Below, piece by piece: positions 45,572 to 55,878 of a stretch of DNA of 64,000 nt. The notes beneath the pieces were generated by a model. The model ran no database searches. It was not told where the DNA came from and was given only the letters and a program-made list of their open reading frames with translations. The stretch's first letter is position 1. Every line of letters starts with the position of its first letter. This stretch comes from an uncultured Planctomycetaceae bacterium. GTDB lineage: Bacteria > Planctomycetota > Planctomycetia > Pirellulales > Pirellulaceae. Location of the stretch: positions 1 through 64,000 of the forward strand of contig CAIPEB010000011.1 of the NCBI GenBank assembly GCA_903863885.1, read 5' to 3'. A program made the translations under genes and the position numbers.

Positions 45572-46333
45572 TCAAGCTGCGCGGCCGATCTTACGAGTCC
45601 TGAATACCCCTTCCCGGCGCAGCGGCCGCTGCCGTGCCATCCGGGCATTTGAATTGGCCCACTGCTCGGCTGTCGCAGTGACGCATTCCAGCGCAAGCCG
45701 CAGGTTCTCGCCGACTCGCGCGAGCCCGTCGCGGTCCAGGTCGGGCGCCACGTGGAATCGCGGCCCGAATACGGCGCGGGCTCGACTGTACGGCTTCGGG
45801 ACGGCGAACTGATCCCACGCGCGTCGCACGCGCCAGGGGGACGAGTAGCCGAGCCCGACGGGCACCAGCGGGATCCCCAGCCGCGATGCGAGATAGACGG
45901 CCCCCGTTTCCAGGTGTCGCCGCGGGCCGCGCGGCCCGTCCGGCGTGATTGCCAGGTTCATGCCGCCGCTCTTGATCACGGTTCGCAGCGCTTTCATCCC
46001 GCCCCGCGTGCTCGATCCGCGGACGGTCTGGAAGCCCATGTAACGAGCCGCCTGCGCGATCCACTCGGCGTCCCGGTGCAGCCCCACGAGGAACGCCACG
46101 TCACAGTGTCCGCGCAGATAAAACATGAACGGCAGGTACTCGTGCCAGAACAGGTACAGGTTCGGACCGTGAAAATTCGGCAGCACCGGGTCCGTGGTAT
46201 CGTCATAATCCGCCGCGTGGTAATCCAGCGTGCCCATCCAGGCATGCGTTATGGCGGCGACCGCCAGTCCCCGAAGTCGATCCGCAGTCTTGAACCGTTG
46301 CACTTGCGAGCTTCCTTGCCTCGTCGGTTTCAC
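45572..46333 (-). CDS. lysophospholipid acyltransferase-like protein (DUF374)
   Basis: The 253-residue product carries the DUF374 signatures: LYLFWHEYLPFMFY (His in place of the HxxxxD acyltransferase His), LVGLHRDAEWIAQAARYMGF, VRGSSTRGGMKALR and ITPDGPRGPRRH. It is probably an inner-membrane acyltransferase of envelope lipids. The start is GTG 46333, with GAGG just upstream; no ATG allows a full domain. Confidence 0.88.
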   Translation of the reverse strand: MKPTRQGSSQVQRFKTADRLRGLAVAAITHAWMGTLDYHAADYDDTTDPVLPNFHGPNLYLFWHEYLPFMFYLRGHCDVAFLVGLHRDAEWIAQAARYMGFQTVRGSSTRGGMKALRTVIKSGGMNLAITPDGPRGPRRHLETGAVYLASRLGIPLVPVGLGYSSPWRVRRAWDQFAVPKPYSRARAVFGPRFHVAPDLDRDGLARVGENLRLALECVTATAEQWANSNARMARQRPLRREGVFRTRKIGRAA

Positions 46334-46388
46334 TTGCCTCGTCAGTTTTTTGTCAGAGAACAGATGGCTGTGCCTGCGCTTTGCGACG

Positions 46389-47225
46389 TCATCCGGGCCA
46401 TTCGCCGGAGAAAACTTCCGTCGCCGGCCCGGTCATATAGACGTGGTTGTCGGAAGCATTCCATTCCAGTTCGAGGTCGCCCCCCAACAGGTGATTTACG
46501 ATCCGCCGCTGCGTGCGTCCGGAAAGTGCGCCCGCGACGCACACCGCGCTGGCTCCCGTGCCGCACGCCCAGGTTTCGCCCGCACCTCGCTCCCATGTGC
46601 GCTGGCGTACTTCCGCGGGCGAGAGAATCTCGACGAACTCGACGTTGACCCGAGCCGGAAACCGCGGGTCCGTCTCGATCCGGGGACCCAGGCCGCACAC
46701 CAGCTCGTCCGTTGCTTTCTCGACAAAGACCACGCAGTGGGGATTGCCCATCGACACACAGGTCACCGGCAGCGTGCGGTCGGCAATTGCCAGCGGGACA
46801 TCCACGACGGGATCCCCCGGCAAGGTGGTCGGAATTCGAGGGGCGGCGAGGATCGGTTCGCCCATGTCGACGCGGACGCGGTTTGCCTTGCCGCCCGACG
46901 TTTCGAGCGACACGGACAATATGCCGGCTTTTGTCTCGATGCGCAGCTGCTCGCGGCTGCAGATGCCGTGATCGAAGACGTACTTGGCGACACAGCGGAT
47001 GCCGTTGCCGCACATCTCGGACTCCGAGCCGTCGGAATTGAACATCTGCATCCGGGCGTCGGCCACGGACGACGGAAGAATCAGGATCAGTCCGTCGCTG
47101 CCGACTCCGAAATGCCGGTGCGAAATGCGCCGGGCCAGTTCGGGAAGGGAAGGGGGGACAGGCTGATGGAATCCATCGAGATAAACGTAGTCGTTGCCCG
47201 CCCCGTGCATTTTGGTGAAGCGCAT
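46389..47225 (-). CDS. dapF: diaminopimelate epimerase
   Basis: The 278-residue product interconverts LL- and meso-diaminopimelate for lysine and peptidoglycan. The two catalytic Cys lie in EMCGNGIRC (about residue 76) and WACGTGAS (about 222). It starts [18 protein letters not shown], so ATG 47225 is preferred over the frame start six codons earlier. Its presence suggests a DAP-based peptidoglycan or lysine route. Confidence 0.96.
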   Translation of the reverse strand: MRFTKMHGAGNDYVYLDGFHQPVPPSLPELARRISHRHFGVGSDGLILILPSSVADARMQMFNSDGSESEMCGNGIRCVAKYVFDHGICSREQLRIETKAGILSVSLETSGGKANRVRVDMGEPILAAPRIPTTLPGDPVVDVPLAIADRTLPVTCVSMGNPHCVVFVEKATDELVCGLGPRIETDPRFPARVNVEFVEILSPAEVRQRTWERGAGETWACGTGASAVCVAGALSGRTQRRIVNHLLGGDLELEWNASDNHVYMTGPATEVFSGEWPG

Positions 47226-47356
47226 ACGCCACGAATTCTTCAAAATCGGTTGATGGGGATCGGCCGCACGAAGACCGACGGCGGACTGCCGCGACCGTCG
47301 TGAAACAGGACGGTGATTGTAGCGAAGGCAGCGTCGGCGTCCAACGTCAGCGGCGC

Positions 47357-47677
47357 TCAGCCGCTGAGGTCCAGGTTCGCGCCGCTTTCGCCCGACGCAT
47401 CGCGTGAAGATGCGGTTGTTTCATCGCCGGCTGACGGTCGGCCGGCTTCCGCCGAAAGACGGGGACTGAGTTCCCAAAGCCGGCGTCCATCCGCGTCCCG
47501 TTCGCCGGCCTCATGGTCCTGCTCGGTCTCTCCCACGCCGGCGGCCGCTTCGGCCTGCCGCGCAGCGCTGATGCGGCGCGCCTGGATCGCTGCGTTCTGC
47601 TGGTTCGCTTCCAGATCGGAACCTCTCGATTGCTGCAGCGGCAGGCCCGCCACGCTCCCAATTATTCCCATGCTCAT
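47357..47677 (-). CDS. small hypothetical protein, polar
   Basis: The 106-residue soluble protein begins [20 protein letters not shown]. It is Gln/Ala/Glu-rich ([42 protein letters not shown]) and looks helical then disordered. The [11 protein letters not shown] stretch seems familiar from planctomycete hypotheticals, but I cannot name a family. It precedes dapF on the same strand. Confidence 0.6.
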   Translation of the reverse strand: MSMGIIGSVAGLPLQQSRGSDLEANQQNAAIQARRISAARQAEAAAGVGETEQDHEAGERDADGRRLWELSPRLSAEAGRPSAGDETTASSRDASGESGANLDLSG

Positions 47678-47715
47678 GGAAGTTCTCCGAGACTCTCACG
47701 GCTGGGGCGTTTCTG

Positions 47716-50700
47716 TTAACGGGTCGTGAACGGAACCGGTAGGCCGGCCGTCTGCGGGCCTTCACGTCCGGAACTGGGGAACAGCTGCTGAAACCGCTCA
47801 CTCAGCTCCGGCACAAATTCGCGACGCAATTCGGGGTTGTCCAGCGTTCCAACCACCTCAATCACCATCAGGCGGCGTCCCGCCTCTTTCAAGATCGGCC
47901 GCAGCAGTGCGGCATAATAATCGTCCCGTCCCACGGTCGTGCCAAAGGTGAGGTGGATCTGCCGGTCGAGGCTCATCTCGCCCCGTCCATCGAGACTGAT
48001 TGCGTCACCGTCAAAATCGATGCGATCAAAATAGATGCGATCGGCTTCGATGCGGAAATCGACGTCGCTGGACGTGAACGCCGTCAGGTCGGGGGATTTG
48101 ATGGTCAGCAGTTTCAGCATCGCGACCATGACGGGCAGTTCGTAAAGATCGGCTTCACGCAGCAGGACGCGGCCCACTCCCCGCAGCGTGTGCACGCCCG
48201 CGCTGCTGCCGTTGAGACGGACGTTGGCAAACGTCCTTCCCGAGACGTGGCGTTTGCGGTCCGTCGCCTCCTCGCTGATGGCCGCCAGATCGCCCTCCGC
48301 CAGGCCGATCTGCAGATCGAACAGCGACGGTTCACCCAGTTGAACTTCGCCGCTGCCGGAGAGTGTCCCGCCCCAGGCATTGGCTGTCACGGGCCTCGGC
48401 GTGCCGCGCCGCCGCGGTTCCGGAATACGTTCACCGAACCTCAGCAGCGAATCTTCCATCTGGACCGGGCCGCTGATCCGCGTCAGCTGAACGCCTTTGC
48501 ACATCAGCGAATCCAGATTCAATTCAGCGGTGCCGACTGCGGCGTTGCCGTTGAATTCGCCTTCACTGAGCAATCCGCCCCGGACGTGTTCAAATCGCGC
48601 GCCGCAGTCGATGCCGCCGTCTTCGAGGTCGATGTTCAACTTCCAGGCCGCCGCGGGCGGGGCCGGATTTCTGCTATTGCCCGACACGGCCATCGAGCCG
48701 CTCAGCGAAATCAGTCCGGATACGTTCAGTCGGCTGAGAGCGTGCCCGAGTCGCGGAGGCAATGCCATGACGAACTCCCGCGAGGCGTCGAATCGGTCGA
48801 TGTTCAGCGGCGACATCTGCAGTTGCCACAGGCCTTCGGGCGATGTGTCGATCCGCCCGCTGAATTCGAGTTCGGTGTCGCCGTGAACCGCGCGAATTTC
48901 CTTCAATTCGACAACGCCGTTGTTGAAGTGGACGCTGCCCGCCACGTCGTCCCACGGATAGGGAAACCACGTCGGCTTGACGCTGATGCTGCGGCCTTCG
49001 ACGTTCTGGTCCGGCGGACGCTTTACGGCCAGCACATCGACGGCAAGGTCCTCGGCCCGCGATGCGTAGCGAACCGCAACTTTCAAGTCATCGATACTGC
49101 CGCGCGGGCAGAGGTTGTTCCAGATCTGCTGGGCCTGCGGCTTCAACGCATTTTTCAATTCGTCTTCCAGCGGCACGTCCATCGCATGGAAGTCCAGCGC
49201 CAGTTCCGTGCCGCCCGCGGCCACGGGTTCCCATCGCCCGCTGCACGTCACCCATCCGCTGTCGTTGTATCCCTCGAGATCGCGGAAGGTCCAGCGATCG
49301 TCGGTCATGCTGAGCGTGCCGCGGATGCGGTAAAGCGGATAACGGAATTTTTCGTAATTGATGGAGCAGTCGGTCAGACCGATCTCCAGACGCTTGTGGA
49401 AACCTGCAGGATCGTTCGCCGTTCGCTCGTATCGCCCCCAGACGCTCACGAAACCGTGCGGCTCAAGGGAACGAACGACCGACTGGGCAGGTCCCTGCAG
49501 CGAGGCCATAAGCTGCTCATCCAGGGGGACCGGGTCTCTTACGAGGAATTCAAGCCAGCCTGCGCCGCCCTGGCTTGCTGCGGAAAAAGCACCCTGGAGA
49601 CGCAGCGGCCTGCCGTTGACGGATGCCCACAAGTCCTGCAGTTCCAGGCTGCCATTATGATACCGCACGCGCCCGCGGATCTTGTCGACCGGATAGGGGA
49701 AACGAGCGTACGTCATCGAAACGTCGACGCAATCGATCGTGACATCCTGCGCCCACTGCCGGCCGTCGAAGGAGATATCCGCCGTTGCGTTCACCACACC
49801 CCGCGGCGAAAGCTGCTGCCATCCGTCGCGCCAGTTCGCCGGAAGGCTGCCGGCCAAAGCGTTGCTGAGCATCAGCCGCTGCGCCACGGCCCTGAATTGC
49901 AGCGGTCCGCCGGACCGCATTCCGTTCCACTGGCCCGACACTTCGATGCGAGTCTCGCCCGCCTGAGCATGAGCCCGCTCGACATGCAGTTCGTCGTTGC
50001 TGGTCGAAAATGAAACCTCGACGTCCGTCAGCGGTTGCGGAAGACGCGCATCCTCGATGCGACCCCGGCTCGTGCCGGAACAGGCAAAACGCGTCTGAGC
50101 TGCGCCGGCTTCCGCACTCTGGCAGCGAAAGCTCAGTTGCGTCTGCCCGCGGTACGACGCGAGCGGGCCGAGCCGCGACGCCATGTCCTCGGGAAGATAG
50201 GCCAGCGATTCCGCGGATGTCTCAAGACCCTGGACAGTGCCCTGCGCGGTCCAGCAATGACTGTTCAGGTCGAATTGGCCCTCAAGCTCCGCGGAACTGA
50301 ACAGATTGCCCCGCAGTTGGCCCTGAAACCGGCGCGCCCCGGCGGCCGATTCGGGCAACTGGCCGCCGCTTTCGTCAAGGACCGGCACGATGGTCATATT
50401 GATGTTGTCGAGACGCAGGCTGGATGCCGCCTCGCGCCGCGACTGCACCTCGACGGTCGCATTCTCGATCGTCACGTCCGGACTGCCCGACCCGAAACGC
50501 GGCAGTGGCACCAGGTTCAGAGTATTCCACCGGCCGTCCCGCTCGCGACGGGCCTTGATGTGCGGACGCCGGACAATGACCTGCCGGCAGTCGGCTTGCC
50601 CGCCCACGAGATCGCCCAGCTCTGTGCTGCAGCGGACCAGCATCTCGTCGACGTAAGCAAGGCTGTCCGTCGAGACGCCTTGGCCCGCGGCGTCCGGTTC

Positions 50701-50973
50701 GCTGATCCGAATCCCGCGGATTTCGATGCCCACTCCCGGTATCCTCCGAGCCGACTCGACCGTCACGTGCAGATTCGTGTAGTGGCTGCGGAACTTGTTT
50801 TCCACATAACGGCGGATTTCGTCGTCGAGCCGCGACTGGACGCAGAAAAAGCCCATGCCCGCCAGGATGCCACTCACCAGCACGATGAACGCAAACCAGC
50901 GCAGGAAGTCCCACAGCCCGGCGAATGCGCCGCGGCGTGCAGGACCGGCCTGGATGGCGTTGGCTTCAGGCAT
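47716..50973 (-). CDS. AsmA-like inner-membrane-anchored protein
   Basis: The 1085-residue product has one N-terminal transmembrane segment (about residues 22-45) and then a very long periplasmic region of repeating beta strands with AsmA/DUF3971-type features. These are early VGIEIRGIRISEP and VIVRRPHIKARRERDGRWN stretches, many ISLSGSMAVSG-like turns, and a C-terminal AsmA-like repeat (RIYFDRIDFDGDAISLDGRGEMSLDRQIHLTFGT spans residues 1000-1035). Large AsmA proteins are thought to bridge the envelope for lipid transport. The start is ATG 50973, overlapping the GT39 gene by eight bases. Confidence 0.85.
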   Translation of the reverse strand: MPEANAIQAGPARRGAFAGLWDFLRWFAFIVLVSGILAGMGFFCVQSRLDDEIRRYVENKFRSHYTNLHVTVESARRIPGVGIEIRGIRISEPDAAGQGVSTDSLAYVDEMLVRCSTELGDLVGGQADCRQVIVRRPHIKARRERDGRWNTLNLVPLPRFGSGSPDVTIENATVEVQSRREAASSLRLDNINMTIVPVLDESGGQLPESAAGARRFQGQLRGNLFSSAELEGQFDLNSHCWTAQGTVQGLETSAESLAYLPEDMASRLGPLASYRGQTQLSFRCQSAEAGAAQTRFACSGTSRGRIEDARLPQPLTDVEVSFSTSNDELHVERAHAQAGETRIEVSGQWNGMRSGGPLQFRAVAQRLMLSNALAGSLPANWRDGWQQLSPRGVVNATADISFDGRQWAQDVTIDCVDVSMTYARFPYPVDKIRGRVRYHNGSLELQDLWASVNGRPLRLQGAFSAASQGGAGWLEFLVRDPVPLDEQLMASLQGPAQSVVRSLEPHGFVSVWGRYERTANDPAGFHKRLEIGLTDCSINYEKFRYPLYRIRGTLSMTDDRWTFRDLEGYNDSGWVTCSGRWEPVAAGGTELALDFHAMDVPLEDELKNALKPQAQQIWNNLCPRGSIDDLKVAVRYASRAEDLAVDVLAVKRPPDQNVEGRSISVKPTWFPYPWDDVAGSVHFNNGVVELKEIRAVHGDTELEFSGRIDTSPEGLWQLQMSPLNIDRFDASREFVMALPPRLGHALSRLNVSGLISLSGSMAVSGNSRNPAPPAAAWKLNIDLEDGGIDCGARFEHVRGGLLSEGEFNGNAAVGTAELNLDSLMCKGVQLTRISGPVQMEDSLLRFGERIPEPRRRGTPRPVTANAWGGTLSGSGEVQLGEPSLFDLQIGLAEGDLAAISEEATDRKRHVSGRTFANVRLNGSSAGVHTLRGVGRVLLREADLYELPVMVAMLKLLTIKSPDLTAFTSSDVDFRIEADRIYFDRIDFDGDAISLDGRGEMSLDRQIHLTFGTTVGRDDYYAALLRPILKEAGRRLMVIEVVGTLDNPELRREFVPELSERFQQLFPSSGREGPQTAGLPVPFTTR

Positions 50974-52297
50974 CGCGATTGTGTCCAGGCGTGGTGACGG
51001 CTCTCGTTCCGCTCGCCAGAACACTTCCGGCAAGAACGATCCAAACGAGCATCGCGGGTTCCCGATACCGAATTGAACTCACAAATACGACGTGCAATGC
51101 TGTGAAATACGCGGCGGGCAAGGCGAGCATCCGGAAAGGCCATCCCTGCCGCCAGCGGACCGCAAGGCCCCACAATCCCAGCAGAAGCAGAGGCGTGTAT
51201 CCAAGAAGAATGAGGAGCCGGAAAAGCACGCTCTGCATTTCCGCCGCATTGGGCCAGGGACTCCACATGCGCAGGAACTTGACGCCCGCAAGCCGCAGCG
51301 CTTGACCCGGGTTCTGCCTTGCCCAGGCGACGGCCGCTTCGCGGAGTCGCCGATCCAATCGCTGCTCAAAAGTCCCCTCGCACCTTGCCGACGGTTGCCG
51401 GTCCGCTTCTGTCTGTTCTTCTACAAACCGCGTGACGAATCCCATGTCGCTTGCCCCGCTTGCCGCAGGGTTCAATCCATCGTACAGGCTCGCGCCCACC
51501 TGCAGCGTCGTCACGACGAAACGCCCGGTGATGGTGTAGTTTCGGATCCACCACGGCGCCAGCGTCGCGGCCATCGTGAGCAATACGACCGCTCCGATGC
51601 GCAGACGATGCAGCCGCGAGTCCCTGTTGAAGACCGAGGTAGCCATCGCCAACGGAGCAAACAACAGCCAACTCGGCCGCGCCAGTGCCGCCAGGCCGCC
51701 AGCCACGCCCGCCGCCGACGAAAGACACAGCGATGTTCTTCCATGCGTGCGGTCCGCCATAATCCACGCGGCCAGTTGCAGCACCATCAGCGGGCAAAAC
51801 AGAGCTTCACTCAACACGAAGATGCTGAGGCTGATCGCGCCGGGATAAACCGCCGCCAAAGTTCCCGCAATCGCCGCCGTGGCCGGATCGAATAGCTCGC
51901 GAGCCAGCCACATGATCAAGGCGACAGTCAACGTGCCGAAGACAGCGCCGAGAAACCGGGCGTACAGCACGGGCGGATCGTCGTTTTGCAGTGCCGTGAA
52001 CAAGCTCGCCAAAGCGATCGGGTACCCCGGCGTGCGGAATACCCGCATCCCGGTTCCGTATTCGTACGACTCGCCTCGTGCTATCGATTGACCTAGCCGC
52101 CAATAACTTTCGCTGTCGCCAAAGGCGAATCGCTTCTCCGCGCCGAGTCTCGCCTGCCACCAATAGGCCGCGGCAAGGCGAACGGTCAGCGCAGTCACGA
52201 GAATCAATAACGTGATGCTCGTACGGCTGACCACTTGCGCCGAGGGAGAATTGCGCAGGCCCGATATGGGACCGTTACTGTCGGACGGTAAGTTCAC
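50966..52297 (-). CDS. GT39-type (ArnT/PMT-like) membrane glycosyltransferase
   Basis: The 443-residue protein has about 9-10 transmembrane segments. The first periplasmic loop carries the acidic motif FAFGDSESYWRLGQSIARGESY and FRTPGYPIALA, characteristic of dolichyl-phosphate-mannose mannosyltransferase relatives that use polyprenyl-phosphate sugars. Its substrate is unknown. Overlap with the AsmA-like gene suggests one operon acting at the envelope. Confidence 0.87.
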   Translation of the reverse strand: MNLPSDSNGPISGLRNSPSAQVVSRTSITLLILVTALTVRLAAAYWWQARLGAEKRFAFGDSESYWRLGQSIARGESYEYGTGMRVFRTPGYPIALASLFTALQNDDPPVLYARFLGAVFGTLTVALIMWLARELFDPATAAIAGTLAAVYPGAISLSIFVLSEALFCPLMVLQLAAWIMADRTHGRTSLCLSSAAGVAGGLAALARPSWLLFAPLAMATSVFNRDSRLHRLRIGAVVLLTMAATLAPWWIRNYTITGRFVVTTLQVGASLYDGLNPAASGASDMGFVTRFVEEQTEADRQPSARCEGTFEQRLDRRLREAAVAWARQNPGQALRLAGVKFLRMWSPWPNAAEMQSVLFRLLILLGYTPLLLLGLWGLAVRWRQGWPFRMLALPAAYFTALHVVFVSSIRYREPAMLVWIVLAGSVLASGTRAVTTPGHNRDA

Positions 52298-52341
52298 CCG
52301 CGAAAATCCGTTGCGATGCCAGATTGCTTCGTCAAATCACC

Positions 52342-52364
52342 GGCGGGATGTCCACCATCCCGCC
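52342..52364 (-). terminator. 9-bp hairpin downstream of tilS
   Basis: GGCGGGATG (52342-52350) pairs perfectly with CATCCCGCC (52356-52364) across a five-base loop, between tilS and the GT39 gene. The minus-strand sequence after it (GGTGATTTG) is only weakly T-rich, so termination is probable but not certain. Confidence 0.5.
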
Positions 52365-52545
52365 ATCAAAAAGTGTGGCATGGTATTCATTTCCGGCGAT
52401 CAGGGTCAAGACAAACTGCGAACCTCGCGCGGTTGACGCAGTTGGCGAAGGAAGCTCGCCTGCTAGCTGCTCGAATAGCCCGATTCGGTGATCAGAACGC
52501 GGCAGCGCGGCTTGCCTGCCCGAGCATTGCTGGCATTGCTGGCTT

Positions 52546-53583
52546 TCAAACCTGCGGAGTCGTCTGCAGCAGCAGTAGGTTTCCGCGCCGCTCGACTTGG
52601 ATTCCCCCGGGAAATGTGATCGACGTCCTTGGTGGAGGAGGGAATTGCGTCATTTCGGACAGTTGCTGCCACTGCGGTAAGCCCATGTCGCGGAGTGGCC
52701 AGCCCTGGGTGGTCCAGAGATTGATCAGCAAGTTCCGTATCAACAGAGGCCTGGAGCGTCCCAATCGCTCGCAGTCAATCTGGATGCGGTTCGGTGCAAC
52801 CTGGACCACGCAGGCCAGTGCCAGTTCCTCGACGAGTTGGTCAAGGACTGCCTGCGTTTCGCTGGCCAGGCCCGAGAGGCGAAGCAGAGCCTGATCCACT
52901 CGCGGGTTGTATCGCTTGATCAAATGGGGAATCAACTCGTGGCGCAAGCGGTTGCGGGTGAAACGGCGACTGCGATTTGATGAATCTTCCCGGAAATCCT
53001 GTTCCAGTTCGGCGAGAAACTCCCGGAGTTCGGATCGCTTGAAGGACAGCATCGGGCGGATGAGACTCATAAACGGAGTTAGTGCACGCACTCGGGGAAT
53101 TCCTGCCAGGCCGTGCAGGCCTGTACCGCGAAGGATGCGATGCAGCACGGTTTCGACCTGATCGTCCGCCGTATGAGCGGTGGCAATGTATCTCGCTCCG
53201 AGAGATTCTGCGATTTTGGACAGGCGTTCATATCTGGCTTGACGTGCGGTAGCCTCGAATCCGCGTCCTTTTGGCTGGCTGCATGTTCCGGAAGCCAGTC
53301 GTGCGACATTGCAGGGAATGGATAGTCGCTCGCAGGCGCTTCGCACGAATGCTTCGTCCGCATCGGATTCTTCGCCGCGGAGACGGTGGTTAATGTGGGC
53401 CACCACCAAGTGGGTTGATGGATTGGGGTGGATGGCGACGATGGCTCGCAGCATTGCCATGCTGTCCGCCCCGCCGGACACAGCCGCTACGATCGTCACG
53501 TCCTGCCAATGAGGCGGGGGCCAGTTTTGGCGGAAACGCAAGAGGAATCGCGCACCTGCGTTGTCTTGGGGGAATTCGTCCAT
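52546..53583 (-). CDS. tilS: tRNA(Ile)-lysidine synthetase
   Basis: The 345-residue product makes lysidine at C34 of tRNA-Ile(CAU) using ATP. The N-terminal PP-loop reads AAVSGGADSMAM (about residue 33). Conserved HINHRLRGEESDADEAFV, ARYIATAHTADDQVETVLHRILRGTGLHGL and the catalytic R-rich RRFTRNRLRHELIPHL follow. The C-terminal region is shorter than in E. coli TilS, as in many bacteria. Confidence 0.95.
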   Translation of the reverse strand: MDEFPQDNAGARFLLRFRQNWPPPHWQDVTIVAAVSGGADSMAMLRAIVAIHPNPSTHLVVAHINHRLRGEESDADEAFVRSACERLSIPCNVARLASGTCSQPKGRGFEATARQARYERLSKIAESLGARYIATAHTADDQVETVLHRILRGTGLHGLAGIPRVRALTPFMSLIRPMLSFKRSELREFLAELEQDFREDSSNRSRRFTRNRLRHELIPHLIKRYNPRVDQALLRLSGLASETQAVLDQLVEELALACVVQVAPNRIQIDCERLGRSRPLLIRNLLINLWTTQGWPLRDMGLPQWQQLSEMTQFPPPPRTSITFPGGIQVERRGNLLLLQTTPQV

Positions 53584-54285
53584 GTTATTGGGGCATCGCT
53601 AGTTGCAGCCGGAGATCGCCGTGTGTTAACATACTGTGAAAGCGTCGTGAAGGCCAAGCGTTGGCGACGGCGCGACGTAGTTTTCAGACCAAATTGATCC
53701 GTCTTGCAGCGTGCCTGAGGTAGGTGCGGGCTGTGAGAGAGCGTTCAGATTGCGTCAACAACGAATCCCTGAAGGGAACTGGTCCCCCCCTAGTGCAGGT
53801 CCTTCGATGAGTTGGCTACTCGTGATTTTGCAGTTCCTGGTTCGACCATGGTTGCGCGATTCGGATCGCCTGCAACCGGTGTTCGCGCGGAGCGACGGTC
53901 GGACGACGAGCGGCCGGATTGACACGAATTCATCGCGGGGCGTGGTGGCACGTGGAAAGCAGCTTGTGATCGCCATGCTGGAAGGCAGTTCATGGTGTGA
54001 GTGCGGAATCTGCGAGTTTTTCCAGGTGAATGGCGGCAAGTTTCGACGTCCGAGTGCTTGTCTTGGCGTGCGCGCCGACAAGTCGCGGGCGGGGATAAGG
54101 CGGTAGCGTTGAGTGGGCGACTCGCCACGCAGGAGTTGCCCGGTCGATCGCTTCGTGTGTTGCGGCGATAATCGCACGCTTCTTTGCAGCATCGCATGGC
54201 AGAGGCTCAGTGGTATCTGACTGAGCTGTGCCAATCGGTACCGGACAGGCCGTGCGGGACGCACGACTCAAAAGGGACATTTCCG
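53584..54285. other. 702-base gap, no confident gene
   Basis: This region lies between divergent tilS and rny. Open frames on both strands are Arg/Cys/Ser-rich with no recognisable motif. A GATAAT at 54167-54172 could be a -10 for rny but its -35 is poor. I looked for tmRNA, RNase P, SRP and 6S signatures without success. A structured small RNA cannot be excluded. Confidence 0.4.
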
Positions 54286-55851
54286 GTGCCTTTCGACGCC
54301 AATACACTGCTCATCGTCATTTTCACGGCCGCCATCGCAGCGGGTGCGGCCGTCTTCTTTGTCCGTTCCATCGATCGCCGCAAGAAACGCGACGCGGAAT
54401 CGCAGGCCAAGGCCATCCTGGAGCAGGCCCAGCGCGACGCGGCCACGCGCATCCGGGAGGCCGACCTCGAAATCAAGGAACGCACCATTCGCGAGCGGGC
54501 CGAAGCGGAGCGGGAAATCTCGCGGATTCGCGACGAGCTGCGAGACCGGGAGCGGGCGCTGGAAAAGCGCCAGGAGTTTCTCGAACAGCAGGGCGAAGAT
54601 GTGCGCAAGCAGGAGCGGATTGTTGAGAGCACTCAACGCCGTTTGAGCGAGCGGATCGAAGACGCCAATCGCCGCAACGACGAATTGACGAAACTGCTCG
54701 ATCTGCAGCGTCAGACGCTGCATGAACTCAGCGGTTTGCCCCGCGACGAAGCGGTGAAGCGGCTGCTCGACGAGTTGCAGGAGGAACTGTCGCAGGAATG
54801 CGGCACGATGATCATGCGCCACGAACGGCGACTGCAGGAGGTCTGCGAGCAGAAGTCGCGGGACATTCTGCTGACGTCCCTGCAACGCTACGCCGCGGTG
54901 CACACCGCGGAAACCACGACAAGCACGGTGGATATCCCGAACGACGAAATGAAGGGGCGCATCATCGGGCGGGAAGGCCGCAACATCCGCGCGTTCGAAA
55001 AAGCGACGGGCGTGGATGTCATCATCGACGACACTCCCGGCGTGGTGATCGTCAGCGGTTTCGATCCGGTGCGGCGGGAGATCGCCCGGCAGTCGTTGAA
55101 CAAGCTGATTGCCGACGGCCGAATTCATCCTTCACGCATCGAGGAACTCGTCGAGGAGACCTCGAAGGAGATGGAGGCCTTTATTCAACGCAAGGGCGAG
55201 GAAGCGGCACAAGAGGTCAATGTGCAGGGGATCCACCGCCGCGTTCTGAACATGCTCGGACGGCTCCATTTCCGTACGAGCTACAGTCAGAATGTTCTGC
55301 GCCACAGCGTCGAAGTCGCGTTCCTGTCCGGCATGCTGGCCGAGATGGTCGGCTTGAACGGCGAGGTCGGGCGGCGCTGTGGTCTGCTGCACGACATTGG
55401 CAAGGCCGCCGACCACGAACTCGAGGGCGGACATCCCAAGATCGGGGCCGACCTGCTGAAACGCCATGGCGAGATCGCCGAGGTCGTGCATGCGGCGCTG
55501 GGGCATCACGACGAAATCGTCACCGAGTACCCGTACACCATGCTCGTGGCCACCGCGGATGCGTGCAGCGCTTCACGCCCCGGCGCACGCCGCGAATCTC
55601 TGGAACGGTACATCAAGAGGATGGAGGAACTGGAGTCCATCGCCGGTTCGTTCCCCGGAGTCGAGCAGGCGTACGCCATCCAGGCCGGTCGTGAATTGCG
55701 GGTCATGGTCAATGCCAAAGAGGCCGACGACTGCCGCGCGGCTCGCATCTGCCGCGATATCGCCAAGGCCTTCCAGGAGCAACTCACTTACCCGGGCGAA
55801 ATCAAAGTGACGGTGGTCCGCGAGTCCCGGTTCTCCGAAACTGCTCGCTGA
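54286..55851 (+). CDS. rny: ribonuclease Y
   Basis: The 521-residue membrane-anchored endoribonuclease initiates mRNA turnover. It has one N-terminal transmembrane helix (about residues 6-27), a long charged coiled coil (30-190), a KH domain ([17 protein letters not shown], about 222-238) and an HD domain with metal ligands HSVEV and LLHDIGKA (about 368). The start is GTG 54286 with AAAGGGA upstream; the longer frame lacks a good site. It is followed by ymdB 27 bases later. Confidence 0.95.
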   Translation: MPFDANTLLIVIFTAAIAAGAAVFFVRSIDRRKKRDAESQAKAILEQAQRDAATRIREADLEIKERTIRERAEAEREISRIRDELRDRERALEKRQEFLEQQGEDVRKQERIVESTQRRLSERIEDANRRNDELTKLLDLQRQTLHELSGLPRDEAVKRLLDELQEELSQECGTMIMRHERRLQEVCEQKSRDILLTSLQRYAAVHTAETTTSTVDIPNDEMKGRIIGREGRNIRAFEKATGVDVIIDDTPGVVIVSGFDPVRREIARQSLNKLIADGRIHPSRIEELVEETSKEMEAFIQRKGEEAAQEVNVQGIHRRVLNMLGRLHFRTSYSQNVLRHSVEVAFLSGMLAEMVGLNGEVGRRCGLLHDIGKAADHELEGGHPKIGADLLKRHGEIAEVVHAALGHHDEIVTEYPYTMLVATADACSASRPGARRESLERYIKRMEELESIAGSFPGVEQAYAIQAGRELRVMVNAKEADDCRAARICRDIAKAFQEQLTYPGEIKVTVVRESRFSETAR

Positions 55852-55878
55852 AAACGGTACGGCTCAGGAACCACTGCA

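Noticed and set aside
47953-50013. 686-codon plus-strand frame inside the AsmA-like gene
   Set aside because: Antisense shadow; the minus-strand product has a membrane anchor and AsmA features.
53711-54106. 131-codon frame between tilS and rny
   Set aside because: Cys/Arg-rich composition, no ribosome binding site, no motif, and competing frames of similar length on the other strand.
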